Source of the DNA: Oscillospiraceae bacterium
Lineage (GTDB): Bacteria > Bacillota > Clostridia > Oscillospirales > Oscillospiraceae
Length of the DNA: 64,000 bases
Reading direction: 5' to 3'
Assembly: GCA_020025715.1 (NCBI GenBank)
Contig: JAHHRQ010000003.1
Coordinates: forward strand, 1 to 64,000
Part shown: in pieces, positions 7,811 to 16,628 of the stretch
Position numbering within the stretch: position 1 is the first letter of the stretch
How the letters are laid out: the number at the start of each line of letters is the position of its first letter
Position numbers and translations under genes: made by a program
The notes under the pieces: model-generated
What the model saw: the letters and a program-made list of their open reading frames with translations, nothing else
Databases searched by the model: none
What the model was told of the DNA's origin: nothing

Positions 7811-8929
7811 TCAAAGCTCGATTACTCCCACGCCGCCGTCCTTATCTTCCGCCTCCTGGATAAGGCGCAGAAGCTCTCTGTCGGTGTAGATATTGAGAGG
7901 TTCAATGTTTAAAAGCTCTGCCTCACGCTCCATAAGCTTTATAAGAATATCGTAGTAGCTGTCCTTTTCCGCATCCAGCTTTCTGGCTATTCTGGGCAGC
8001 ACCTTTTCGCACAGGGTTCTGAGGCTTTCATCCCCATCCTCGTCGTAAAGCCGGTCAACCAGCATGGTAAGGGCTTCCTTTTCGCTCATGGTTTTTTCTA
8101 TGCAGTACCGTCTGCCGGAAAGTCCGTAAAGCACACGCATAGTGTCATAATAGCCTATGCTCATATCACGGCGGGCCTGCTGAGCGTCAAAATTCAAAAC
8201 GCCGCCCAAATCAAACTCTGTATCAACCATAGTGAGGTTTACATCATCCGGCATTTTAAAGCGCCGCTCTCTGCCGTGACCGGGAATTCTGATTGCAATA
8301 ATATCCTTGTAGCCTCTGGAAACAAGGGCATGGAGAGGCAGAGTGTCCATAAGGCCGCCGTCGGCATACAGCTTGCCCCCCAGCTTTTCCAGTCTGAATG
8401 TGGGGTGATAGGCGGAGGCAAGGAGCATATCGCAGATTTTCTCTGCGGGAAGGTCGTTTATTTTAATTTCAAGGGGTTTAAGCTCGCTTAAGGAAACGGT
8501 TGTAACATAAAGCTCCACGGGGCTTTCCTTTATCGCCTTTTCGTCCACCATTTCCTTTATCCACTGGCGGAGCGGTGCAACGTCAAGACCCCGGTTTTTA
8601 ATAAGCCCCAGAGCCTGAGGGAGAAGCTCGTCAATGTCGGAGAATTCCACATCCCCGTTTAAAACCTTTTTAAGGTCCTTTTCCTCCTCTGAGGAGAGCT
8701 GTATGACCTGAGTGAGCCGTATATCCTTCCATACCTTAACTGCTCTCTCAATATCTCCCATTACCATAAGGGCGCCGTTGAGTGCTCCGACAGAGGTGCC
8801 GGATACCGCATTAAACTTTATCCCGCACTCCTTGAGAGCAATCCATGCGCCGATTTCGTATCCGCCTTTTGCACCACCGCCTTCCAGAGCTATGGCATAA
8901 GTTTTGTCAGTATCAAGCTGTAATTTCAT
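7811..8929 (-). CDS. Patatin-like phospholipase
   Basis: About 372 residues. The N-terminal patatin domain shows the glycine-rich oxyanion loop EGGGAKGGYEIG, the nucleophile elbow GTSVG (serine of the Ser-Asp dyad) and the catalytic Asp in YADGGLMD. Such enzymes hydrolyse acyl esters of phospholipids or related lipids; no signal peptide is seen, so it is likely cytoplasmic or membrane-associated. I place the start at ATG 8929, seven bases after GGGG; an in-frame GTG at 8935 overlaps the ribosome site too closely. The C-terminal 120 residues are alpha-helical and charged with no named domain. Confidence 0.9.
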   Translation of the reverse strand: MKLQLDTDKTYAIALEGGGAKGGYEIGAWIALKECGIKFNAVSGTSVGALNGALMVMGDIERAVKVWKDIRLTQVIQLSSEEEKDLKKVLNGDVEFSDIDELLPQALGLIKNRGLDVAPLRQWIKEMVDEKAIKESPVELYVTTVSLSELKPLEIKINDLPAEKICDMLLASAYHPTFRLEKLGGKLYADGGLMDTLPLHALVSRGYKDIIAIRIPGHGRERRFKMPDDVNLTMVDTEFDLGGVLNFDAQQARRDMSIGYYDTMRVLYGLSGRRYCIEKTMSEKEALTMLVDRLYDEDGDESLRTLCEKVLPRIARKLDAEKDSYYDILIKLMEREAELLNIEPLNIYTDRELLRLIQEAEDKDGGVGVIEL

Positions 8930-8946
8930 AAACACTCCCCTTTTTA

Positions 8947-9006
8947 CTTATAAAAAAGGCCGGAGTTAACCAGACCGGTATAAATCTGGCCTGTTCTCCG
9001 GCTTTT
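8947..9006 (-). terminator. Terminator after split transketolase
   Basis: Minus strand: outer stem GCCGGAG/CTCCGGC with a nested inner stem CCAGA/TCTGG, then CTTTTTT. It lies directly past the stop of the transketolase C-terminal subunit. Confidence 0.8.
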
Positions 9007-9015
9007 TAATCTTTT

Positions 9016-9963
9016 TTACTTTTTAAGGCTTACTGCCTTCTCTGCCATTTCGGCAATCTTTTCGCAGGTGAGGCCGTAGTGCTGCAAAACTTCCTCAGCC
9101 TTGCCGCTTCTGCCGAACTCATCCATAACGCCGTGGCGCAGAACGGGAACGGGGCACTTTTCACTGCACAGTCCGCAGACAGCTTCACCCAGGCCGCCGA
9201 TAACGGAGTGCTCCTCAGAGGTAACAATGCAGCCGGTTTCTCTTGCTGCTTTGAGGACTATCTCCTCATCCAGAGGCTTAATGGTGTGCATGTCGATTAC
9301 TCTGGCGGAAATGCCCTTTCCTTCCAGAATTTCTGCTGCCTTTACAGCTCTTCCGACCATAAGGCCGGTGGCTATAATAGTAACATCCTTACCGTCTTTA
9401 AGGCATACGCCCTTGCCTATCTCAAAATCGTAATCCTTAACCTCGTCAGTGAAAATCTCACTGTCGGAGCGCTGAAGGCGCATATATGCAGGGCCGTCGT
9501 AGTTTAACAGAGCCTCAACAGCCTTCTTCATTTCGTAACCGTCGCAGGGGCAGAGAACAGTCATGCCGGGAATGGCGCGCATAAGAGCGAAGTCCTCAAC
9601 GCACTGGTGGGTTGCGCCGTCCTCACCGACGGAAACACCGCCGTGAGAGCCGATGACTTTAACATTAAGGCCGGGGTATGCAACGGAGTTTCTCACCTGC
9701 TCATATGCTCTGCCGGCGGTAAACATTGCAAAGCTGTTGCAGAAGGGCTTTAAGCCGGTGGTAGCCATACCGGCGGCAATGCCGGTCATGTTGCACTCGG
9801 CAATACCGCAGTCGAAAAATCTCTCAGGGAAAGCCTTTGCAAAGGAATTGGTCTTGGTGGCACCGGACAGGTCTGCATCCAGTACAACAAGCTCGGGATA
9901 TTTGGGAGCAAGCTCCACTAAAGCTTCACCGTAAGCGGTGCGGGTTGCAATTTTTCCTGCCAT
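9016..9963 (-). CDS. Transketolase, C-terminal subunit
   Basis: A 315-residue protein covering the pyrimidine-binding and C-terminal domains of transketolase (TATRTAYGEAL-like start, DADLSGATKTN, CGIAECNM, HGGVSVGEDGATHQ, GLGEAVCGL). Together with the upstream gene it forms the thiamine-diphosphate enzyme that moves two-carbon units between sugar phosphates in the pentose phosphate pathway. The Glu of FDCGIAECNM is the conserved cofactor-activating residue. A one-base gap separates it from the N-terminal subunit gene, so translation is probably coupled. Split transketolases are normal in many clostridia. Confidence 0.95.
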   Translation of the reverse strand: MAGKIATRTAYGEALVELAPKYPELVVLDADLSGATKTNSFAKAFPERFFDCGIAECNMTGIAAGMATTGLKPFCNSFAMFTAGRAYEQVRNSVAYPGLNVKVIGSHGGVSVGEDGATHQCVEDFALMRAIPGMTVLCPCDGYEMKKAVEALLNYDGPAYMRLQRSDSEIFTDEVKDYDFEIGKGVCLKDGKDVTIIATGLMVGRAVKAAEILEGKGISARVIDMHTIKPLDEEIVLKAARETGCIVTSEEHSVIGGLGEAVCGLCSEKCPVPVLRHGVMDEFGRSGKAEEVLQHYGLTCEKIAEMAEKAVSLKK

Positions 9964-9964
9964 A

Positions 9965-10810
9965 TTACTCTGCCTCCAGTTCTTTTATCTGAGCGTTAAG
10001 CTCATTCACGGCAATCTCATACTGCTCGTCATTGGGAGCCTTGCCGTGCCAGCCGGCCTGATCTTCCATGTAGGAAACACCCTTGCCCTTGGTAGTGGCA
10101 GCAATAATAACAGTGGGCTGTCCCTTTACCTCGCGGGCCTCTCTGAGTGCCTCGCGGATTGCGGAATAATCGTGGCCGTCTATCTTTATAACGTGCCAGT
10201 TGAATGCTCTGAACTTGTCATCCAGAGGCTCGGAAGGCATAACGTCACTGGTTTTACCGTCTATCTGAAGACCGTTAACATCGACGAAAGCACAGAGGTT
10301 ATCAAGCTGCCACTTAGCAGCAGCCATTGCAGCCTCCCAGATCTGGCCCTCGTCTATCTCACCGTCACCGCAGAGAGCGTAGGTGCGGTAGCTTTTGCCT
10401 CTGAGCTTTGCGGAAACTGCCATTCCAACAGCAGCGCTCAGACCCTGACCCAGAGAACCGGTGGACATGTCAACGCCCTTTACATTCACCATATCGGGGT
10501 GGCCTGACAGGTGGGACTTAATGGAGCGAAGAAGTTTCAGGTCTTCCTGAGGGAAAAAGCCTCTCAGGGCAAGCATAGCATAAAGTGCAGGAGCGCAGTG
10601 GCCCTTTGAGAGCACAAATCTGTCTCTGTCCTCCCAGCGGGGGTCCTCAGGTTTTATATTCATCTCATCAAAATATAAAACGCTCATAATGTCCATGCAG
10701 CTCAGGGAGCCGCCCGGATGTCCGGATTTTGCCTCATGTATGGCATCTACCGCCAGAAGCCGCCCCTTGGCAGCCATGAGCCGAAGCTCTCTCTCGGATA
10801 ATTTTTCCAT
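9965..10810 (-). CDS. Transketolase, N-terminal subunit
   Basis: A 281-residue protein containing the diphosphate-binding domain: SGHPGGSLS, the GDGEIDEGQ...N thiamine-diphosphate/metal motif and SLGQGLSAAVGMA. It pairs with the downstream C-terminal subunit. Although the frame reaches ATG at 10837, I choose ATG 10810 (MEKLSEREL) because AGGA lies 8 bases before it, whereas the upstream ATG has no ribosome site. A promoter is visible at 10868-10897. Confidence 0.94.
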   Translation of the reverse strand: MEKLSERELRLMAAKGRLLAVDAIHEAKSGHPGGSLSCMDIMSVLYFDEMNIKPEDPRWEDRDRFVLSKGHCAPALYAMLALRGFFPQEDLKLLRSIKSHLSGHPDMVNVKGVDMSTGSLGQGLSAAVGMAVSAKLRGKSYRTYALCGDGEIDEGQIWEAAMAAAKWQLDNLCAFVDVNGLQIDGKTSDVMPSEPLDDKFRAFNWHVIKIDGHDYSAIREALREAREVKGQPTVIIAATTKGKGVSYMEDQAGWHGKAPNDEQYEIAVNELNAQIKELEAE

Positions 10811-10867
10811 CTCGTCATTCCTTTCATTTATGCTCATAGGGCGAAAGCCTATTTATCAGCATGGTTT

Positions 10868-10897
10868 ATTTTCCCACGCAAGGCCGCCCTTTGTCAA
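10868..10897 (-). promoter_or_regulatory. Promoter of transketolase operon
   Basis: Minus-strand -35 TTGACA (10892-10897), 18-base spacer, -10 GAAAAT (10868-10873), about 58 bases before the chosen start. Confidence 0.55.
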
Positions 10898-10956
10898 GTC
10901 AAACTCTGTATAAATAGTATATTTACCGGAGTTTGGCTAAAAAAATCATTGATTTA

Positions 10957-10986
10957 GATAAAAAAGCAGAGGTTTTCGCCTCTGCC
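10957..10986 (-). terminator. Terminator of moaA-moaC-mog operon
   Basis: Stem GCAGAGG/CCTCTGC (10966-10972 with 10979-10985); on the minus strand it is followed by TTTTTT, just after the Mog-like gene stop. Confidence 0.85.
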
Positions 10987-10995
10987 TGCTTATTT

Positions 10996-11499
10996 TTAGG
11001 TTGCAGCGCAGTTTGCCGAGCCTTCGGAAGAGAGCATATCCATGCCGTGTTTTAAAGGTTCAATAACTGCCGCCAGATTTTCTGTTGCTGCTTTTCTGCT
11101 GCCGGGAAGATTTATTATAAGGCTGCCGCCCCGAATACCCGCCGCGCTTCTTGAAAGGCAGCCTCTGGGAGTAATCTTCATGCTCTCCGCTCTCATAGCT
11201 TCCGGTATGCCTCTGGTTTCCCGCTCAATTACCGCAAGGGTTGCCTCGGGGGTAATGTCTCTGCGGGCAAAGCCGGTTCCCCCGGTAGTCAGCACCATGG
11301 AGATTTTAAGCTCATCGCAGCACTTTATAAGCTCTGCCTTTATAAGCTCCATTTCGTCGGGCACGGTGGCTCTGTAAACTACATCCCAGCCCTCGTTCTC
11401 TGCCATTTCCGCTATGGCGGGGCCGCTGGTGTCCTCCCGCTCACCGCTTGAGCACTTGTCGCTTACAGTTATTACCGCCGCTGTATATTTTTCGCTCAC
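10996..11499 (-). CDS. MogA/MoaB-type molybdopterin protein
   Basis: 167 residues (MSEKYTAAVITVSDKCSSGE) of the MoCF-biosynthesis fold. Motifs TTGGTGFARRDITPEA and NLPGSRKAA are those of MogA/MoaB/Cnx1G, which bind molybdopterin and, in MogA, adenylylate it before metal insertion. The start is GTG 11499 with GGAGG 8 bases upstream; the frame extends further only because it overlaps moaC. Two bases separate it from the moaC stop. Third gene of a moaA-moaC-mog operon. MogA versus MoaB cannot be decided from sequence alone. Confidence 0.88.
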   Translation of the reverse strand: MSEKYTAAVITVSDKCSSGEREDTSGPAIAEMAENEGWDVVYRATVPDEMELIKAELIKCCDELKISMVLTTGGTGFARRDITPEATLAVIERETRGIPEAMRAESMKITPRGCLSRSAAGIRGGSLIINLPGSRKAATENLAAVIEPLKHGMDMLSSEGSANCAAT

Positions 11500-11501
11500 T
11501 C

Positions 11502-11987
11502 TTATTCCTCCTTCCTTAAGTAGTCTCCGTGAACACCGCCTGTCTTGCTCACAAGGCGTATATCCGTTATAACCATATCCTTCTGCACAGCCTTGCACAT
11601 GTCGTATACCGTCAGCGCCGCCGTTGAAACCGCGGTGAGAGCCTCCATTTCAACGCCTGTTCTGCCGTCGCAGCTGACTTCTGCATAAATTTCAACTGAC
11701 TGTCTTTCCTCACACAGGGAAAGTTCCAGATTAACTCCGTCTATAATTACCGGGTGGCACATGGGGATTAAATCCGGCACCCGCTTTGCACCCATAACTC
11801 CCGCAATCTGGGCAACAGTCAGTACATCCCCTTTTTTCATGCCGCCGCTTTTTATAAGATTAAAGGTATTTTCATTAACCAGCACTCTTGCCCCTGCTCT
11901 TGCAGTGCGGACGCTTACAGGCTTTTCCCCTACGTCCACCATTTTGGCTCTGCCCTGATTATTGAAATGAGTAAAATCTGCCATCAT
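11502..11987 (-). CDS. moaC: Cyclic pyranopterin monophosphate synthase MoaC
   Basis: 161 residues, the usual length. Conserved MVDVGEKP, the LIPMCHP motif, and CDGRTGVEMEALTAVS with VYDMCKAV define MoaC, which converts the MoaA product 3',8-cyclo-GTP into cyclic pyranopterin monophosphate in molybdenum cofactor synthesis. It begins immediately after the moaA stop (TGAATG) and is followed after two bases by the Mog-like gene. Genes for molybdopterin synthase (moaD, moaE) and moeA are not in the window. Confidence 0.97.
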   Translation of the reverse strand: MMADFTHFNNQGRAKMVDVGEKPVSVRTARAGARVLVNENTFNLIKSGGMKKGDVLTVAQIAGVMGAKRVPDLIPMCHPVIIDGVNLELSLCEERQSVEIYAEVSCDGRTGVEMEALTAVSTAALTVYDMCKAVQKDMVITDIRLVSKTGGVHGDYLRKEE

Positions 11988-12941
11988 TCAGCCTCCAATC
12001 TGGTTCATGTTCCGGCCTGCCTTGCTGCGGTTATTGCAGTCCAGTGCGCCGTGCCATTCGGGTTTAGCATGTATAGCTCTTATCATCTGCCCTCTCATGC
12101 CTTCCTCATCAAGCCCCTTTATGGAAATCTCATCCGAGGAGTGGAGGCAGGGCTTCAGCTTTCCGTCGGCTGTAAGCCTTATACGGTTGCACTCCGCGCA
12201 GAAATGAGCGCTTACAGGGCTTATAAGGCCTATATTGCCCATGGCTCCGGGGAGTCTGTAAAGCCGCGCCACGCTGCCGTCACAGGGAACCTTCTCAGCC
12301 TCAGGCAGTTCCTCCAGAACCCGCTCGTTTGAAATAAAGGCCTCAGGGCCGAAATCTCCGCTGTCGTACATAGGCATAAGCTCTATAAAGCGTATATCCA
12401 CAGGATAGCGCATGGTAAGCTCAGCCAAGGAGCGGATTTCATCATCATTAAATCCGCCGATTAAAACCGTGTTTATTTTAATTTTCTTAAATCCGGCAAG
12501 AAGAGCCGCTCTCAGCCCCTCTTCCGCCTGAGAAAGTGTTCCCCGCCGGGTCATGTAGGCGTATTTTTCGGCATTTAAAGTATCAAGGCTTATATTAACC
12601 CTCTTTACTCCCGCCTCTTTAAGAGGCTGTGCAAGCTTCGGGAGCTTAATGCCGTTTGTAGTAATACACACCTCTTCAATTCCGGGCACCGAGGCTGCAT
12701 TACGGCATATTTCCACTATATTTTTGTTAACCAGCGGCTCCCCGCCGGTTATTCTGATTTTTCTTATTCCCAAAGAGGCCGCCGCACGCACAGCGCAGGC
12801 CATTTCCTCCACAGTAAGCATAAGCTCAGGGGCTTTTTTGCATATTCCGTTTTCAGGCATGCAATATCGGCAGCGCAGATCACAGAGCTCCGTCACCGAC
12901 ATTCGCATGTATGTGATTTCTCGTCCGTAATTGTCAGTCAT
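11988..12941 (-). CDS. moaA: GTP 3',8-cyclase MoaA
   Basis: 317-residue radical SAM enzyme, first step of molybdenum cofactor synthesis. The N-terminal [4Fe-4S] SAM motif is CxxxCxxC (Cys20, Cys24, Cys27), the second cluster site is CAECNRIRL with KPCLHS near the C-terminus, and the protein ends in Gly-Gly, which is required for catalysis in MoaA. ITGGEPL is the SAM-binding GGE motif. It is the first gene of moaA-moaC-mog and has a strong promoter at 12972-13000. Confidence 0.97.
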   Translation of the reverse strand: MTDNYGREITYMRMSVTELCDLRCRYCMPENGICKKAPELMLTVEEMACAVRAAASLGIRKIRITGGEPLVNKNIVEICRNAASVPGIEEVCITTNGIKLPKLAQPLKEAGVKRVNISLDTLNAEKYAYMTRRGTLSQAEEGLRAALLAGFKKIKINTVLIGGFNDDEIRSLAELTMRYPVDIRFIELMPMYDSGDFGPEAFISNERVLEELPEAEKVPCDGSVARLYRLPGAMGNIGLISPVSAHFCAECNRIRLTADGKLKPCLHSSDEISIKGLDEEGMRGQMIRAIHAKPEWHGALDCNNRSKAGRNMNQIGG

Positions 12942-12971
12942 GTTCCCTAACTCCTGAATATATGATACTTA

Positions 12972-13000
12972 ATTATAAGCCCCAAGTTATTTTTTATCAA
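12972..13000 (-). promoter_or_regulatory. Promoter of moaA operon
   Basis: Minus-strand -35 TTGATA (12995-13000), 17-base spacer, perfect -10 TATAAT (12972-12977). The -35 lies only 9 bases from the -35 of the divergent ACT-gene promoter. Confidence 0.8.
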
Positions 13001-13009
13001 TCCCGGCAC

Positions 13010-13037
13010 TTGAATTTTCTTTTCTATATTGTATAAT
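13010..13037 (+). promoter_or_regulatory. Promoter of ACT/UPF0210 genes
   Basis: -35 TTGAAT (13010-13015), 16-base spacer, perfect -10 TATAAT (13032-13037), about 30 bases before ATG. Back-to-back with the moaA promoter. Confidence 0.8.
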
Positions 13038-13068
13038 AAAACCATTCCACAGAAATAAGGAGAGAGAT

Positions 13069-13338
13069 ATGAAAGCAATAGTCAGCGTATTTGCTAAAGA
13101 CGCAAAGGGCATCACCGCCCACGTTACCGCTCTTTTGGCAGAGCAGAATATAAATATACTGGACATCAGCCAGACCCTCATGCAGGAATACTTTGCAATG
13201 ATCATGCTCGTAGACCTGACCGACTGCAAAATGACTTTCGAGGAACTGAGCACCCACTTACAGGAAAAGGGTGCTGAGAAGGCTCTGGATATTCACATCC
13301 AGCGTCAGGATATTTTTGAAGCAATGCACAGGATTTGA
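13069..13338 (+). CDS. ACT domain protein (UPF0237)
   Basis: 89 residues forming a single ACT domain (MKAIVSVFAKDAKGITAHVT ... NINILDISQTLMQ). ACT domains bind small ligands, mostly amino acids, and act as allosteric sensors. A GGAGAG ribosome site precedes ATG. It is followed 9 bases later by a UPF0210 gene; this pair is conserved together in many Firmicutes, suggesting that the ACT protein regulates its partner, whose reaction is not established. Confidence 0.93.
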   Translation: MKAIVSVFAKDAKGITAHVTALLAEQNINILDISQTLMQEYFAMIMLVDLTDCKMTFEELSTHLQEKGAEKALDIHIQRQDIFEAMHRI

Positions 13339-13347
13339 GGTTAAGGC

Positions 13348-14703
13348 ATGAGTTATCTTTTAAACAGTAATGAAATTCTGCAGACTATTCAGATGATAGA
13401 CCAGCAGCATCTGGACGTCCGTACCGTTACAATGGGTATAAATCTGCTGGACTGTGCAAACAACGATATAAACGTTTGCTGCAATAACATTTACGACAAG
13501 ATATGCCGTAAAGCTGAACATCTGGTTGAGACCGCATGTAATATTGAGAGGGAATTCGGTATTCCCATAGTAAACAAGCGTGTTTCCGTCACCCCTATTT
13601 CTCTTGTAGCCGCAAGCTGCAAAACCGACGACTACACTCCCCTTGCCCTGACTCTTGACAAGGCTGCAAAGGAAGTGGGCATTAACTTTATAGGCGGCTT
13701 CTCCGCTCTCTGCCACAAGGGCTTTACAGAGAGCGACGTTAAGCTTATAAACTCCATTCCCCGTGCTCTTACCGAAACCGACATTGTATGCTCCAGCATT
13801 AACGTTGCATCTACAAGAGCAGGAATTAACATGGACGCCGTTGCTCTTATGGGTAAAATAATAAGACAGACTGCGGACATTGACCCCATGGGCTGTGCAA
13901 AGCTGGTTGTATTCTCCAACGCCGTTGAGGATAACCCCTTTATGGCAGGTGCTTTCCACGGCGTAGGCGAACCGGAGTGCGTTATAAACGTTGGTGTTTC
14001 CGGCCCCGGCGTTGTGGCTCACGCTCTTAAAGAGTGCAAGGGCAAGCCCTTTGACGATGTGGCAGAGACTATCAAAAAGACTGCCTTCAAGATTACCCGT
14101 ATGGGTGAGCTGGTGGCACAGGAGGCATCCAAGCGTCTGGGCGTACCTTTCGGTGTGGTTGACCTGTCTCTGGCTCCCACTCCCGCAGTGGGCGACAGCG
14201 TGGCAGAAATTCTGGAAATCATGGGTCTTGAAAAATGCGGAACTCACGGCACCACCGCAGCTCTGGCCCTCTTAAATGACGCTGTTAAAAAGGGCGGCGT
14301 TATGGCATCCAGCCACGTGGGCGGCCTTTCCGGCGCTTTCATTCCTGTTTCCGAGGATGCAGGTATGATTTCCGCTGTTGAAAGCGGCTCTCTGTGCATT
14401 GAAAAGCTGGAGGCTATGACCTGTGTATGCTCCGTCGGTCTTGACATGATTGCCGTTCCCGGCGACACCAAGGCCGAGACCATTTCCGCAATCATTGCAG
14501 ACGAGGCTGCAATAGGCATGGTAAACAACAAGACCACCGCCGTCCGCCTTATCCCCGCCAAGGGCAAGAAGGTTGGCGACAAAATAGACTTCGGCGGTCT
14601 TTTAGGCTCTGCCCCTGTTATTTCTCTCCATGAGGAATCTCCGGCTGAGTTTGTAGCAAGAGGCGGCAGAATTCCCGCACCTCTCCACAGCCTTAAAAAC
14701 TGA
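13348..14703 (+). CDS. PFL family protein (DUF711/UPF0210)
   Basis: 451 residues, full length for the DUF711 family, which has a pyruvate formate-lyase-like barrel fold. Recognisable stretches include [13 protein letters not shown] near the start, [10 protein letters not shown] and [16 protein letters not shown]. No radical glycine motif is present, so it is not a classical glycyl radical enzyme; the catalysed reaction is unknown. It is co-transcribed with the ACT gene and closed by a shared bidirectional terminator. Confidence 0.93.
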   Translation: MSYLLNSNEILQTIQMIDQQHLDVRTVTMGINLLDCANNDINVCCNNIYDKICRKAEHLVETACNIEREFGIPIVNKRVSVTPISLVAASCKTDDYTPLALTLDKAAKEVGINFIGGFSALCHKGFTESDVKLINSIPRALTETDIVCSSINVASTRAGINMDAVALMGKIIRQTADIDPMGCAKLVVFSNAVEDNPFMAGAFHGVGEPECVINVGVSGPGVVAHALKECKGKPFDDVAETIKKTAFKITRMGELVAQEASKRLGVPFGVVDLSLAPTPAVGDSVAEILEIMGLEKCGTHGTTAALALLNDAVKKGGVMASSHVGGLSGAFIPVSEDAGMISAVESGSLCIEKLEAMTCVCSVGLDMIAVPGDTKAETISAIIADEAAIGMVNNKTTAVRLIPAKGKKVGDKIDFGGLLGSAPVISLHEESPAEFVARGGRIPAPLHSLKN

Positions 14704-14717
14704 TAAATATAAAAACA

Positions 14718-14741
14718 GCCGCAGAACGAAAGTTCTGCGGC
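14718..14741. terminator. Bidirectional terminator between UPF0210 and DUF3810 genes
   Basis: Perfect 10-bp stem GCCGCAGAAC/GTTCTGCGGC with GAAA loop and T-runs on both sides (ATTTTTT on plus, TGTTTTT on minus) between convergent genes. Confidence 0.9.
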
Positions 14742-14746
14742 ATTTT

Positions 14747-15883
14747 TTATTTTACGGCTTCAAGAGCTTCATCGTAATAGTAATTTACAAGCAGGTCCAC
14801 ACATGCACCATAGCTTTTCATACCAAGTTTCTGGTCATAGCTCTGCAAAAAGCCCTCATACACCGTATTCATAGTGCTCTGTGCAGGGCCTTCAAACTGC
14901 TTCCAGTAAGCCCGATTTTCGGCAAAATCCAAAAGAACATAGTCATTAAGACTGCTGTAAATTTCTTTCCACGCTTCGTGGTCTGCTTTATACAGGGCAT
15001 TTCCCAGATGGGTATAAGCAAGAAGAGCGGCGGAATATACGAAATCTTCCTGCCCGTATTCAAGACTTGAAAGGACAGCGGCAAAGTTTGCCTCCTGCTC
15101 CTTGGCAATGCCTCTCTGGTGAGCAAGCTCATGGGCGACTGTGGAGGGGAAAAGGTTCTGGGGAAAATCAACATTCACATTGGCCTCGCCTGTAAAGGGG
15201 AAGAAAAAGCCTGTAAAATCCGTATAGCTTAGGATTTTGGAAAACTTAAAGCCCTTAGCTCTCAGCACCTTACCCTCAAGACATGGAAATTCATCCTCTA
15301 TATTTTCGTAAAGCTCCGGAGACATTCGCATTATCTCTTCTCTGTCAGGTCTGTAAAAGCCTTTCTCGTCACGCTCTACCTTTTGGGAGTATTCATTTGC
15401 CATATCGGCAAAATACTGCGTAACCGTTTTCAGCTGCTCCACGCTTATCTTTTCATTCTTTAATCCGCTTCTGCTTATAAAATCATCAGCGTAATAGTAA
15501 GTCCCCCAGAAAACGGAAAAGAGGGCATAAACTAAAAGTGCGAACGATAACAATGGCAGAATTGTTTTATAAAGCAGTTTAAGCCTTTCCTTTTGGCAGA
15601 TTAAACGGACAATGCTGTATATAAGGTATGCAATAACCCCAATACCGGCAGAGATTATAAGCACTTCCGCAACGGAAAAATGCACTCCGTTTAATATTCC
15701 CGCCACTGTCTGATGATAGGGGCGCACAAAGTTTTCCGAAATCTTCACCATAAGCACCTTATTGTGGCGCAGAGCCAAGTGAAGCAGAATTATAAATGCG
15801 CTTAATAAGCCCACTGTATGAGCAAACGGGCACAGCTTATAGAAGTTTTTCAATTTTGTTTTCATGTTCTGTAATTTTTCCAT
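14747..15883 (-). CDS. DUF3810 membrane protein with metallopeptidase-like motif
   Basis: 378 residues. Three predicted membrane helices occupy roughly residues 18-38, 62-90 and 100-122; the large remainder should be extracytoplasmic. The segment STVAHELAHQRG carries HExxH plus a downstream Glu (KEQEANFAA), the zinc pattern of gluzincin-type peptidases, and is the hallmark of DUF3810. Biochemical function is not established. The ATG at 15883 has no ribosome site; a -10-like TATTAT ends just 6 bases upstream, so the transcript might be leaderless (see findings). Transcribed alone between the bidirectional terminator and the rplT terminator. Confidence 0.85.
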   Translation of the reverse strand: MEKLQNMKTKLKNFYKLCPFAHTVGLLSAFIILLHLALRHNKVLMVKISENFVRPYHQTVAGILNGVHFSVAEVLIISAGIGVIAYLIYSIVRLICQKERLKLLYKTILPLLSFALLVYALFSVFWGTYYYADDFISRSGLKNEKISVEQLKTVTQYFADMANEYSQKVERDEKGFYRPDREEIMRMSPELYENIEDEFPCLEGKVLRAKGFKFSKILSYTDFTGFFFPFTGEANVNVDFPQNLFPSTVAHELAHQRGIAKEQEANFAAVLSSLEYGQEDFVYSAALLAYTHLGNALYKADHEAWKEIYSSLNDYVLLDFAENRAYWKQFEGPAQSTMNTVYEGFLQSYDQKLGMKSYGACVDLLVNYYYDEALEAVK

Positions 15884-15931
15884 AGGGCTATAATACTACT
15901 TTTCAAGCCTTTAAGCCACAGGAAAAAGCAA

Positions 15932-15962
15932 AAAACCACTGTCAGATTTAGACAGTGGTTTT
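15932..15962 (-). terminator. Terminator of infC-rpmI-rplT operon
   Basis: 12-bp stem AAAACCACTGTC/GACAGTGGTTTT with seven-base loop; on the minus strand it continues into T6, just downstream of rplT. Confidence 0.88.
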
Positions 15963-15987
15963 ATAAACAATTTATAAGCAAATTGAA

Positions 15988-16341
15988 TTACTTTGCGTTC
16001 TTTGCCATCTCGCAGAGAGCGGTGAAAGCAGCGGGATCATGAATAGCCATCTCGGAGAGCATCTTGCGGTTCATGTCTACGCCGGAAAGCTTCAGGCCGT
16101 GCATGAAGGTGGAGTAGTTCATACCGTTCATCTTGCAGCCTGCGCTGATACGAGTAATCCAGAGCTGTCTGAAGTCTCTCTTCTTCTGCTTACGGCCAAT
16201 GTAAGCATAGCGACCGGACTTCATCAGCTGCTGATTTGCCATTTTATAGTGACGGGACTTGTTGCCCCAGTAGCCCTTTGCAAGACCCAGAACTTTGTTT
16301 CTGTGCTTGCGGGTCATCATTGCGCCTTTAACTCTTGCCAT
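15988..16341 (-). CDS. rplT: 50S ribosomal protein L20
   Basis: 117 residues, standard length, with the typical [19 protein letters not shown] start and basic N-terminal arm followed by the globular domain ([12 protein letters not shown]). L20 is an early 23S rRNA assembly protein. In Firmicutes it also represses its own operon by binding the mRNA leader; the leader with an attenuator is present upstream of infC. Last gene of the operon. Confidence 0.99.
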   Translation of the reverse strand: MARVKGAMMTRKHRNKVLGLAKGYWGNKSRHYKMANQQLMKSGRYAYIGRKQKKRDFRQLWITRISAGCKMNGMNYSTFMHGLKLSGVDMNRKMLSEMAIHDPAAFTALCEMAKNAK

Positions 16342-16369
16342 TTTTTATCCTCCTATATACCGTCAGCCC

Positions 16370-16567
16370 TTATTTGTAAGGGATCATTTTCTTAACTGTT
16401 GCGGCGTTGGTAACGTCAGCATAAGCCTCGGAACGCAGACGACGGCAACGTTTGGTATCCTTCTTGGTGAGGATGTGGCTCTTGAATGCGTGTGCGCGTT
16501 TTACCTTGCCGGTCTTGGTGAGATTGAATCTCTTTTTAGCACCGCTATGGGTTTTCAGTTTGGGCAT
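16370..16567 (-). CDS. rpmI: 50S ribosomal protein L35
   Basis: 65 residues, normal for L35; [14 protein letters not shown] is the diagnostic start. Lies between infC and rplT in the conserved order infC-rpmI-rplT, with 28 bases to rplT. Confidence 0.99.
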   Translation of the reverse strand: MPKLKTHSGAKKRFNLTKTGKVKRAHAFKSHILTKKDTKRCRRLRSEAYADVTNAATVKKMIPYK

Positions 16568-16628
16568 GATAATTTCTCCTTCCGTAACTGGGTTAAATGC
16601 AGGTATACCCTGCTTTTAAACTTGGTGA

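Noticed and set aside
9016..10810. Transketolase thought to be broken into two pieces by a frameshift
   Set aside because: Each half has its own start and stop and the split falls at the known domain boundary; two-gene transketolases are normal in clostridia and archaea.
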